Shown: positions 1 through 6,104, numbered from the stretch's first letter. The stretch: DNA of 6,104 nt from DASVBJ01 sp036375895 (GCA_036375895.1 DASVBJ010000108.1:1-6104); one strand, 5' to 3'. Translations and numbers: made by a program. Notes: generated by a model not told the origin, from the letters alone.

Positions 1-40
1 CCCATGTCGGCGAGATGCCCGGAAAGGGCACGATGTCGCT

Positions 41-48
41 GAGGAGGT
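41..48 (+). promoter_or_regulatory. Shine-Dalgarno site of the receiver gene
   Basis: GAGGAGGT lies six bases upstream of the GTG at 55. It is close to the ideal anti-16S complement and fixes that GTG as the start. The 54 bases before the start are too short to show whether an upstream gene ends here. One frame has a TGA at 40-42 that would suit an operon partner, but only 13 codons of it are visible. Confidence 0.85.
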
Positions 49-54
49 GCTCCC

Positions 55-426
55 GTGCCCGACGTCCGTGTCCTGGTGGTCGACGATCAGCCGGCCTACC
101 GCCGCGCCCTGGCCGCCGTGGTCGCTGAGACCGACGGCTTCGAGATGGTCGCCGAGAGCACCTCGGGCGAGGAGTCGCTGGAGGCGGCCGACCGGCTGCG
201 GCCCGACCTCGTGCTGATGGACGTGAACCTGCCCGACATCGACGGCCTCGAGGCCGCTCGGCGGATGCGGGCGAGTGACTCGCCGCCGGTGGTGCTTCTG
301 CTATCGACGTACGACGAGGACGCCGGGGAGGGCTTCGTCGCCGAGTCGGGAGCCGCCGGCTACGTCACCAAGTCCGCGTTCGGACCGGACCGGCTCGCGG
401 CAGCCTGGTCCTCGGCGGTCTCCTGA
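55..426 (+). CDS. Stand-alone response regulator receiver domain (NarL/FixJ-like, no output domain)
   Basis: This 123-residue protein is a cytoplasmic phospho-acceptor domain of a two-component system. The receiver signature is complete: acidic pair Asp10-Asp11 in 'VVDDQ', phospho-acceptor Asp56 in 'LVLMDVNLP', switch hydroxyl Ser84 in 'LLLST', and Lys106 in 'GYVTKSA'. It should therefore be able to accept phosphate. The start is GTG with a strong ribosome site six bases upstream. Its closest relatives by motif are NarL/LuxR-type regulators, normally about 200-220 residues with a C-terminal helix-turn-helix. Here the protein stops just after the last receiver helix. I found no 'LTxRExEVL'-like helix-turn-helix in the same frame after the stop, nor in the other plus-strand translation available for that stretch, so a simple frameshift does not explain the loss. 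The last 67 bases overlap the 3' end of the convergent sensor gene. It could act as a phosphate sink, a competitor, or a regulator working through protein contacts; the sequence does not decide. Confidence 0.9.
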   Translation: MPDVRVLVVDDQPAYRRALAAVVAETDGFEMVAESTSGEESLEAADRLRPDLVLMDVNLPDIDGLEAARRMRASDSPPVVLLLSTYDEDAGEGFVAESGAAGYVTKSAFGPDRLAAAWSSAVS

Positions 427-2129
427 CGCGCCGCCGGCCGGGTCCCTCGGACCAGCCGGCGCAGCTCGTCGAGGGCGGCCATGGCGGCATCGCGCTCGGC
501 CTCGAGATCCACGTGCCGACCGCCGTCCCGACCGGTCTCCCCGGCCGCTGCGAGGAGGCGCTCGGGAAGCGGCGCGAGGTGCGGCAGCACCGTGTCGCGC
601 AGGGCCTCGGCGAAACGGGACTTCTCCTCGTCGCGTGCCAGGACCAGACGACGGCGTGACTCCTCGAGTGCCGTGGTGCTCCGGTCCAGCTCGGCCACGT
701 CGGCGGCGAGCTCGGTCTCGAGCCAGAGGTTGCGCACGGCGAGGGCGCTCTGCGCGAGCAGCCGCTCGACCAGGTCGGCCTCGTCCGGGCGCAGCGGCCG
801 CCCCGGCGGCATCACGACCTCGACCCGGCCGAGTCGCTCGCCCCGGTCGGTCACGGCGAACGCGGCGCGGTCGGACCCCTTGCCCGTGTCGTCGGGTGTC
901 GGCCAGGACCGCGCGACCTCGCTGCCGTCGGGCATCTCCAGCACGGCGGTGGCCCGCCGGGCGCCGGTCGCCTCCACCACCGCCTCCGCCACGTTGCGCA
1001 GCAGGTCGGCCGCGCCCGGGGCCTGCGCCAGGCTGCGGCCGAAGTCGGCCAGCGCCTCGTACGGCACCGCCCGTGGCCCGAACGCCATCCGATCGGCGAA
1101 GCGGACGATCCGGCTGCGCAGCGGCTGGAACGCGAGCGCAACCGCCGCTGTGGCGAGCAACGACGGCCAGAACGCCTCGCGAACCCGGGCCGGCAGCAGG
1201 TTGCCGACCAGGACCACCAGCACGGTGTAGCCGGCCGCCACGACCAGCGTCGAGGTGGTCAGCAGGATCGCCCGGCTGACGACCACGTCGAGGTCGTAGA
1301 GCCGGTAGCGCAGGATCGCCAGGGCCGCACCGGCCACCACGGCGACCACCGACAGCTGCAGCGGCAGCACCCGCACCCAGCCGAGCAGCCCGGACTGCCA
1401 CGGCAGGAACGCGGCGAAGACGAAGCACACCGCGACCATGGAGGCGGAGACGGCCAGCCATCGCAGCTGCTGCCGCTCCACCCCCCGGGCGTGCCGCATG
1501 CGGACCACCACGGACGCAGCGGCCGCGAGGAGCTCCACGAGCAGCGACACGAACAACGTGATGGCGATCGGGGCCGCGCCCCATCCCTCCTCGAAGATCT
1601 CGTCCCGGTTGTCGAGCTCGATCTGCCAGGGCGGGACCACGAAGGCGAAGGCCAGGACGATGCCGGCGAAGGACACCCAGGTGGCCCAGAGCAGCGGCCG
1701 CCAGCGCCGGGACGGCAGGTGCCCGGTCGGGAACAGCAGGAACAGCAGGCTGAGGAAGAGCAGTGGGACCGGCGCGTCCAGCAGGATCGCGACCCAGACC
1801 GCCCACGGCCAGATGGCCGCCGGGTCGGGGGATGGTCCACTGGTGGTGATCGAGTCGTAGTCGAACAGACAGTTGCCCACCTGCGCGAGCAGTGCTCCGA
1901 CCACGAACAGCCACCCCACGCGGTGGCGGGGGTGCCTGGAGATGATGACCGCGCCCAGACCCGCCCAGAGGGTCAGGCCGAAGGTGAGGACGGGCCAGCT
2001 GCTCGCGTCCTCGCGGACGACCGACCAGCCCACGAACAGCCAGGTCTGTACGACGGCGAGCAGCAGGGTGAGCCCGAACAGCGCCCACGCGAGCCGCGCC
2101 GGCCCGGTCATCCCGGCCGACCTGCTCAT
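360..2129 (-). CDS. Membrane sensor with GAF-like domain and DHp remnant; histidine kinase homologue lacking the phospho-acceptor His and the ATPase domain
   Basis: This 589-residue protein is the last gene of the kinase operon. About ten hydrophobic segments span residues 14-334. Motifs typical of actinobacterial NarL-type sensor kinases sit between them: 'FPTGHLPSRRW' (133-143), 'GVERQQLRW' (216-224) and 'RYRLYDLD' (274-281). A GAF-like domain follows at about 359-466, then a coiled coil at 470-505. The segment matching the HisKA_3 H-box reads 'EALRDTVLPHL' (508-518), with Arg511 in place of the phosphorylated His. After the second DHp helix ('RRLVRGTRP', 557-565) the protein ends in a low-complexity tail, with no N, G1 or G2 box. 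It therefore cannot autophosphorylate by the usual mechanism, and I infer a sensory or regulatory partner of the other kinases. The chosen ATG overlaps the preceding stop as ATGA. A second ATG at 2111 (Met7) has an AGGT eight bases upstream and is an alternative start. The 3' end lies inside the convergent receiver gene. Confidence 0.85.
   Translation of the reverse strand: MSRSAGMTGPARLAWALFGLTLLLAVVQTWLFVGWSVVREDASSWPVLTFGLTLWAGLGAVIISRHPRHRVGWLFVVGALLAQVGNCLFDYDSITTSGPSPDPAAIWPWAVWVAILLDAPVPLLFLSLLFLLFPTGHLPSRRWRPLLWATWVSFAGIVLAFAFVVPPWQIELDNRDEIFEEGWGAAPIAITLFVSLLVELLAAAASVVVRMRHARGVERQQLRWLAVSASMVAVCFVFAAFLPWQSGLLGWVRVLPLQLSVVAVVAGAALAILRYRLYDLDVVVSRAILLTTSTLVVAAGYTVLVVLVGNLLPARVREAFWPSLLATAAVALAFQPLRSRIVRFADRMAFGPRAVPYEALADFGRSLAQAPGAADLLRNVAEAVVEATGARRATAVLEMPDGSEVARSWPTPDDTGKGSDRAAFAVTDRGERLGRVEVVMPPGRPLRPDEADLVERLLAQSALAVRNLWLETELAADVAELDRSTTALEESRRRLVLARDEEKSRFAEALRDTVLPHLAPLPERLLAAAGETGRDGGRHVDLEAERDAAMAALDELRRLVRGTRPAARQETAEDQAAASRSGPNADLVT
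2126..2129 (-). promoter_or_regulatory. ATGA stop/start overlap (translational coupling)
   Basis: Read on the minus strand, the TGA ending the middle kinase-like gene and the ATG of the last one share an ATGA. No strong Shine-Dalgarno sequence precedes the ATG, which fits termination-reinitiation by the same ribosomes and roughly matched synthesis of the two proteins. Confidence 0.75.
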
Positions 2130-4156
2130 GCCGTCACCGCCGCGGGCGACCGGGCCGGCAGGCACACGTCGAGCACCGTCGACCCGTCGGCGGTTCGGCT
2201 CGTCACCGTGCCACCGACGGACTCGACCCGGTCGCGGATGTGGGCGACGGACAGGTGGCCGCTGTCGCACCCGCGGACCACGAGCCGCAGCTCGTCGCCG
2301 TCGTCGCTGAGCACGACCTCCAGCGGAGGGGTGACGTCGCGCACCGCCTCGGCGACGCAAAAGTACGCCGCCGCCTCCACCCGCTCGTCATGCCGTCGGC
2401 GCTGCGGTCCTGCGACGACCAGCCGGCCGGCGCCGTTGCGGGCGAGCAGCGAGCTGAGGGCCGGCTCGAGGCCGGCTCGCGAGAGCTGGGCCGGGAAGAC
2501 CCCGCGGGTGATCTCGCGCAGCGCCTCGAGCGCGGCGTTGGCCGCGGCGACCAGCGGCTGCAGCCGGCCCACGTCGAGGCTGCCTTCCGTGGAGCGGGCC
2601 AGCTCCTCCAGCCGCGAGGGGAGCGGCTCCAGGTGCGGGACAACCTCGCGGTCGATGGACCGCTCGAGGCGGCTCCGCTCGGCGTCGCCCGCGGTGATGA
2701 GGCGACGTCGCGACTCGACCAGGTCGTCGGTGCGCCGGTCCAGCTGCTCTACCTGGAGGGCCAGCTCGGCGGACAGCCGCGCGTTGCGGAACGCGATCGC
2801 GGCCTGGTCGGCCAGGTCGCGCAGCAGCTTTGTGTCGCCGGCCCGCAACGCCCGCCCGGCCGGCATCTCGACGGTGACGGTCCCCAGGGTCTCGCCACGG
2901 TCGACGACGGGGATCACGACCGGCGCTCCACCAGCGGCCTCAGCCTCGTCCGCGGGCCAGCGCCCGACGTGGTCGGACCCACCGGGCACCGGCAACCGGA
3001 CCGTCGCACGTCGCGCGTTGACCGCGCCGCCGGCTGCCTCGGCGACCGCCGGGAGCAGCCGGGACGGGTCCGGGCTCTCGCCCAGCCGCCGGCTGAAGTC
3101 GGCGAGTGCTTCGTACGGCGTGGCGGACTCGCCGTACGCGACTCGGTCGGCCAGCCGGACGACGCGGCGGCGCACCGGCTGGAAGGCCATCGCGACCACG
3201 GCGGTCGCGAGCAGGGACGGCCAGAAGCCACCGGCGCCCTTGCCGACCGCCGAGCCGATCACGATGACGACCAGCACGTAGCCGACCGCCACCACCGCCG
3301 TGGCGATGGTCAGCAGCAGCGCCCGACTGATGATCAGGTCCAGGTCGAACAGCCGGTACCGGAGGACGGCGACGGCCGTGCAGACCGGGAACGCGAAGTA
3401 CGCGAGGAACATCGGCAGGCTGAGGAAGTAGTTCGTCTCGCCCCAGACGAGTGGCGCGAACAACGCGAAGGCGAGCCCAGCGGCCAACGCGGTCGCCGAC
3501 GAGGCGACCCAGCGCAGCTGCTGGCGCTCCACGCCGGCGGCCCGGCGAAGGCGCCGGACCAGGGCGACCACGGACGCGACCAGGGCGCTGCTGATGACGA
3601 GGATGCTGGCGGCCCACAGCACCTGGGTCACGACCCCGAGCTTCTGGTCGGAGGTGAGGACCACCTCCGTGGGCTTCACCGTGAACACCGCGGCGAAGAA
3701 CAGCAGCAGGCCGACCGCGGTGGTCCAGAGCACCGCTCGCCACCGACGAGACGGCAGGTGGCCGTCCGGGGCAAGCAGGAAGATCGCGGCCAAGGTCGCG
3801 AGCGTGATCGGCGCCTGGGTGAGCACGGAGAGCCAGCCCACGACGCCTCCGACGGACACGGACCCGGGGCCGCCGTGCTCGGTGACCCAGAGGCTGTACG
3901 CCTCGCTGGCCAGCGAGAACGCCGTGAAGATCCCGCCGATGCTGAGCAGCCAGCCGATCGGGTGGCGCGGGTAGCGCGACACGATCAGAGCGCCCATCAC
4001 CGTGCTGCCCAGGGCCGCGCCCATCACCGACGGCCAGGCGTGCTCGGTGAAGTTCTCGGCCGAGAACAGCGCGCGGTACTGCGCGGTGAACGCCGTGTCG
4101 GCGACCGCGAGCAGTGCGGCCACCACGACGACCGCCCAGGCCAGGCGGGCTCTCAC
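2126..4156 (-). CDS. Membrane sensor pseudokinase: full-length NarL-type histidine kinase homologue with degenerate H, N, G1 and G2 boxes
   Basis: This 676-residue protein has about ten hydrophobic segments (residues 6-325), the family motifs 'PDGHLPSRRW' (130-139), 'GVERQQLRW' (208-216) and 'RYRLFDLD' (266-273), a GAF-like domain (about 350-458), a coiled coil (460-495) and a complete-length kinase core. The H-box reads 'RLERSIDREVVPHL' (496-509), so the phosphorylated His is Asp502. The region before the ATPase domain still looks normal ('ITRGVFPAQL', 'AAAYFCVAEAV'). The N-box Asn is Asp607 and the following residues are lost. The G1 box, 'DDGAGFD' in the upstream paralogue, has become 'GCDSGHL' (629-635). 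The ATP-lid stretch is deleted, and the G2 box is reduced to 'VAHIRDRV'. Both phosphotransfer and ATP binding are probably gone. The frame is nevertheless unbroken, so I call it a pseudokinase rather than a pseudogene. The GTG start overlaps the previous stop as GTGA, and an AGGG lies nine bases upstream. Confidence 0.88.
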   Translation of the reverse strand: MRARLAWAVVVVAALLAVADTAFTAQYRALFSAENFTEHAWPSVMGAALGSTVMGALIVSRYPRHPIGWLLSIGGIFTAFSLASEAYSLWVTEHGGPGSVSVGGVVGWLSVLTQAPITLATLAAIFLLAPDGHLPSRRWRAVLWTTAVGLLLFFAAVFTVKPTEVVLTSDQKLGVVTQVLWAASILVISSALVASVVALVRRLRRAAGVERQQLRWVASSATALAAGLAFALFAPLVWGETNYFLSLPMFLAYFAFPVCTAVAVLRYRLFDLDLIISRALLLTIATAVVAVGYVLVVIVIGSAVGKGAGGFWPSLLATAVVAMAFQPVRRRVVRLADRVAYGESATPYEALADFSRRLGESPDPSRLLPAVAEAAGGAVNARRATVRLPVPGGSDHVGRWPADEAEAAGGAPVVIPVVDRGETLGTVTVEMPAGRALRAGDTKLLRDLADQAAIAFRNARLSAELALQVEQLDRRTDDLVESRRRLITAGDAERSRLERSIDREVVPHLEPLPSRLEELARSTEGSLDVGRLQPLVAAANAALEALREITRGVFPAQLSRAGLEPALSSLLARNGAGRLVVAGPQRRRHDERVEAAAYFCVAEAVRDVTPPLEVVLSDDGDELRLVVRGCDSGHLSVAHIRDRVESVGGTVTSRTADGSTVLDVCLPARSPAAVTA
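4153..4156 (-). promoter_or_regulatory. GTGA stop/start overlap (translational coupling)
   Basis: On the minus strand the TGA of the catalytic kinase gene overlaps the GTG start of the middle pseudokinase gene. This fixes the otherwise ambiguous start of the latter: the membrane segment begins within a few residues of this GTG, while the open frame further upstream reads as Arg/Pro/Gly-rich sequence without family motifs. Confidence 0.78.
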
Positions 4157-5526
4157 GGCGCTGCGCCCTGCCGGGGGACGGGGACGTCGGGACCAGCGGG
4201 CGGCTCGACCGGGACCTCCGCCGTGACCGTCGTACCGCTCCCTGGGCTGGACTCCAGCGTCACCGAGCCGCGGACAGCGTCGAGCCGGTCGCGCATGTTG
4301 ACCAGTCCCGCCCCGCTGCGGACCTCCTCGGCGCGAGCGGTGTCGAAGCCAGCCCCGTCGTCGCTGACGATGAGCCGTACGCGGTCGCCGTCGAGGCACA
4401 GGCGCACGGCGACCGTGCGCGCATCGGCGTGCTTCGCGGCGTTCTGCACTGCCTCCATCGCGACGAAGTACAGGGCGGCCTCGGCCGCCGACGGCAGCCG
4501 GCCGATCCGGGCATCGGCGTCGACGGTCACCGGCACCGGGCTCGTCGCCACCGACGACCGCAGCGCGGACGCCAGCCCCTCGTCGGCCAGCAGCCGCGGG
4601 TAGATGCCGCGGGACAGCTGGGAGAGGGTGTCGATCGCCTCGCGGGCGGCCTCGGCCTGCTCGGCGAGCACGCGGGCGGCGCGCTCGGGGGAACGCGCGG
4701 CCACGGTCTCGGCCAGCCGCAGGTTCACGGCCAGGGCCACCAGGTGCTGCTGAGCACCGTCGTGGATGTCGCGCTCCAAGCGCCGGCGCTCGGCGTCCTG
4801 TGTCTCGATCAGTCGTTCCCGCGACGCCCGCACCTCCTCGGCTCGGGCGAGCAGCTCGTCGTGCCGGGCCGCGAGGTCGGCCCGCAGCCCGACCAGGCGC
4901 AGCACCAGGCCGGCCTGGGCGGCGAGCCCGGTGAAGAGTCGCTCCTCCACGGACGTGAGGGGCCGGTCGGGGTGCTCCTGCAGCCGGAACACGCCGAACA
5001 CCTGGCCGCCGTGCCGCACCGGCAGCGCCCGCCGGCCCGCACCCGTGGCGTCCCGCGCGTCGGCCACCGGCTCCGGCTGCGTGAGGTCAGCGTCGGCGTC
5101 CGGCGGCCAGGTCGCCGCCGGCGTCAGCCGGTCCTGGACCCTCAGCCAGACCTGTGCCCACTGCGCCCCGGTTCCCTCCGCGAGCAGCATGGCCATGCGG
5201 CCCGGTAGCTCCTCGGTGGTGTAGCCGCCGGTCACGGTCTCCGAGAAGCGGCTCAACACGTCGTACGGCGACGGGGTGCCCCCGTGCACGAGCCGCGTCG
5301 CGGCGAGCTCGAGGCGGGCCTGCACCGGCTCGAAGCCCAGCGCGACGATCGCCGTCGCCAGGACGGACAGCGCCAGGTTCGGCGAGTCGGTCTGCCCGAT
5401 GAGGGCGCCACCGCCGAGCACGACGAGGACGTAGACGCCGACGACGAAGGCGCACAGGCCGCCCAGGACGACCAAGCGGGCACGACGGTCACGCTTGGAC
5501 CTGCCCGCCACCCGCCACCGCCGCAT
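4153..5526 (-). CDS. NarL-type sensor histidine kinase, catalytically complete, lacking most of the membrane sensor
   Basis: This 457-residue protein is the first gene of the operon and the only one with a complete kinase. A basic N-terminus leads into a hydrophobic segment (about 18-43) and a second weaker one (51-65), followed by 'TRLVHGGTPSPYDVL', which matches the junction after the last membrane segments of its two paralogues. A GAF-like domain spans about 88-215 and a coiled coil 215-248. The HisKA_3 H-box is 'RLERDIHDGAQQHL' with phospho-acceptor His255. The HATPase_c domain has the N-box 'QNAAKHA' (Asn362), the G1 box 'DDGAGFD' (389-395) and the G2 box 'GAGLVNM' (405-411). It should autophosphorylate on His and pass phosphate to a NarL-family receiver. 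Compared with the paralogues it lacks about the first eight membrane segments. The start is uncertain: ATG 5526 has GGGAG twelve bases upstream, while ATG 5547 and GTG 5598 lack a visible ribosome site. None of these choices adds a sensor. Confidence 0.9.
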   Translation of the reverse strand: MRRWRVAGRSKRDRRARLVVLGGLCAFVVGVYVLVVLGGGALIGQTDSPNLALSVLATAIVALGFEPVQARLELAATRLVHGGTPSPYDVLSRFSETVTGGYTTEELPGRMAMLLAEGTGAQWAQVWLRVQDRLTPAATWPPDADADLTQPEPVADARDATGAGRRALPVRHGGQVFGVFRLQEHPDRPLTSVEERLFTGLAAQAGLVLRLVGLRADLAARHDELLARAEEVRASRERLIETQDAERRRLERDIHDGAQQHLVALAVNLRLAETVAARSPERAARVLAEQAEAAREAIDTLSQLSRGIYPRLLADEGLASALRSSVATSPVPVTVDADARIGRLPSAAEAALYFVAMEAVQNAAKHADARTVAVRLCLDGDRVRLIVSDDGAGFDTARAEEVRSGAGLVNMRDRLDAVRGSVTLESSPGSGTTVTAEVPVEPPAGPDVPVPRQGAAP

Positions 5527-5741
5527 GCCTGCAGTCTGCTCCCGCATAGGGGAGCGCGGAGGGGCCCAACCCGAACCCCATGGTGGGGCTGGCCGCACGA
5601 TCGCCCGGCCGGTGTCCGGCGGCTGGGCGCTGCCAGGCGAGCGCTCGGCCCCATCTGCCGCAGCGGCGTTCAGGACTTCCCTGGGGACTGGGCCGCTACC
5701 GGGCGGCTCCGCTCGAACCGAGATTCCGAGGAGTCCCCACC
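5527..5741. promoter_or_regulatory. Divergent intergenic region between the kinase operon and the ABC transporter gene
   Basis: These 215 bases must hold the start signals for both divergent transcription units, unless either is read from further away. I see no convincing -35/-10 pair on either strand. Two possible operator-like elements are present: an inverted repeat GCCGG-TGT-CCGGC at 5608-5620, and two GGACT direct repeats starting 12 bases apart (5673 and 5685), with an inverted copy within GGAGTCC at 5730-5736 next to the ABC gene's ribosome site. All of these are short and could arise by chance in such GC-rich sequence. No coding frame in this gap shows recognisable protein motifs. Confidence 0.5.
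5727..5733 (+). promoter_or_regulatory. Shine-Dalgarno site of the ABC transporter ATPase gene
   Basis: CGAGGAG sits eight bases upstream of the ATG at 5742, which supports that start codon. Confidence 0.8.
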
Positions 5742-6104
5742 ATGACCATCACCACCCAGATCTCCGCCAGCACCGCGGCCCGCGCCGTTGGCGTCAGCAA
5801 GCTGTACGGCGAGGGGGACGCGGCCGTCCGTGCCCTCGATGGCGTGAGCGCCTCGCTGCAGGCCGGCGAGTTCACCGCGATCATGGGCCCGTCCGGGTCC
5901 GGCAAGTCCACCCTGCTCCATGTGCTGGCCGGTCTCGACAGACCGTCCAGCGGCGAGGTCTATCTCGGCGACACCGAGATCACCTCGCTCAACGACCGCA
6001 AGCTGACCATGCTCCGGCGGGACCAGATCGGCTTCATCTTCCAGTCGTTCAACCTCCTGCCGACCCTGACGGCCGCGGAGAACATCGAGCTGCCCCTGCG
6101 GATC
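5742..6104 (+). CDS. ABC transporter ATP-binding protein, MacB/LolD/FtsE-like (5' part; continues past the window)
   Basis: The first 121 residues of an ABC ATPase are visible; the frame is still open at the end of the window. The Walker A motif is 'GPSGSGKST' (49-57), followed by 'LLHVLAGLDRPSSGEV'. The Q-loop is 'FIFQSFNLLPTLTAAEN', with Gln101 as its key residue. The aromatic Tyr22 in 'SKLYGEGDAAVRALDGV' is the likely A-loop that stacks on adenine. The wording around Walker A and the Q-loop is that of the MacB/LolD/FtsE branch, whose members work at the inner face of the membrane with FtsX-like permeases. They serve in export of antibiotics or peptides, in lipoprotein release or in cell-wall control. 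The signature motif, Walker B and the permease lie outside the window. In Gram-positive bacteria such ATPases often neighbour two-component genes that control them. That role is inferred here from the divergent arrangement only. Confidence 0.92.
   Translation, partial: MTITTQISASTAARAVGVSKLYGEGDAAVRALDGVSASLQAGEFTAIMGPSGSGKSTLLHVLAGLDRPSSGEVYLGDTEITSLNDRKLTMLRRDQIGFIFQSFNLLPTLTAAENIELPLRI

Noticed and set aside
1..42. Possible 3' end of an upstream plus-strand gene ending at TGA 40-42
   Set aside because: Only 13 codons are visible, they carry no recognisable motif, and the other frames are equally open over this length.
301..2088. Long minus-strand open frame in another phase of the last sensor gene, and the plus-strand frame 1491-3281
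   Set aside because: Both are low-complexity Arg/Ala/Gly/Pro-rich translations without family motifs. I also read the minus-strand frame near 301-435 for a frameshifted ATPase domain and saw no N, G1 or G2 box.
2130..2360. Upstream extension of the last sensor gene to a start at 2360
   Set aside because: The extra 77 residues are Arg/Pro/Gly-rich and lie opposite the coding end of the previous gene in another phase. The ATG at 2129, with its ATGA overlap and a membrane segment soon after, is far better.
4157..4399. Upstream extension of the middle pseudokinase gene to 4399
   Set aside because: The added 81 residues are basic, low-complexity shadow sequence over the ATPase domain of the preceding kinase. 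The GTGA overlap marks the true start.
2240..4603. Long plus-strand open frame (787 codons) opposite the kinase genes
   Set aside because: It is a GC-driven antisense shadow. Its translation is Arg/Gly/Asp/Gln-rich with no domain motif, while the minus strand encodes clear sensor and kinase motifs over the same bases.
5537..5568. Possible minus-strand promoter (TTGGGC, 15 bases, TATGCG) before the active kinase
   Set aside because: The match to consensus is poor and the spacer is short. It would also place the transcript start almost on the ribosome site, so it is not strong enough to annotate.
5527..5598. Longer N-terminus of the active kinase from GTG 5598 or ATG 5547
   Set aside because: No ribosome site precedes either codon, and the added residues show no family motif. 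The choice of ATG 5526 remains moderately uncertain.

Overview
The window is very GC-rich DNA with strong G/C preference at third codon positions. It carries NarL-type signalling genes whose membrane part has the 'RYRLYDLD' and 'GVERQQLRW' motifs typical of actinobacterial sensor kinases. I infer a chromosomal region of a high-GC actinobacterium. I cannot name the genus.

Layout. At the left end, a plus-strand gene (55-426) encodes a response regulator receiver domain with no DNA-binding domain. Tail-to-tail with it, and overlapping its last 67 bases, is a minus-strand cluster of three paralogous sensor histidine kinase-like genes, transcribed from right to left: 5526-4153, 4156-2126 and 2129-360. 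They are joined by 4-base stop/start overlaps (GTGA and ATGA), so they are almost certainly one operon with coupled translation. A 215-base gap (5527-5741) separates this operon from a divergent plus-strand gene. That gene encodes the ATPase of a MacB/LolD-type ABC transporter and runs off the right end of the window.

The three kinase-like proteins are degraded in complementary ways. The first (457 aa) has an intact HisKA_3 H-box (His255) and an intact ATP-binding domain, but has lost the first eight or so membrane segments found in its paralogues. The second (676 aa) has about ten membrane segments and a GAF-like domain, but the phospho-acceptor His is replaced by Asp and the N, G1 and G2 boxes are eroded. 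The third (589 aa) has the same membrane and GAF-like architecture, has Arg at the His position, and lacks the ATPase domain altogether. The missing ATPase domain of the third protein and the missing DNA-binding domain of the receiver meet at the same point, around 424-437.

Working model (inference): one catalytic kinase without its own sensor works with two membrane-embedded pseudokinase sensors, possibly as heterodimers through the shared coiled-coil/DHp segment. It would phosphorylate a receiver, either the adjacent stand-alone one or one encoded outside the window. The divergent ABC transporter is a plausible target or partner. The alternative is ongoing decay of a tandem duplication, though none of the three reading frames is interrupted.
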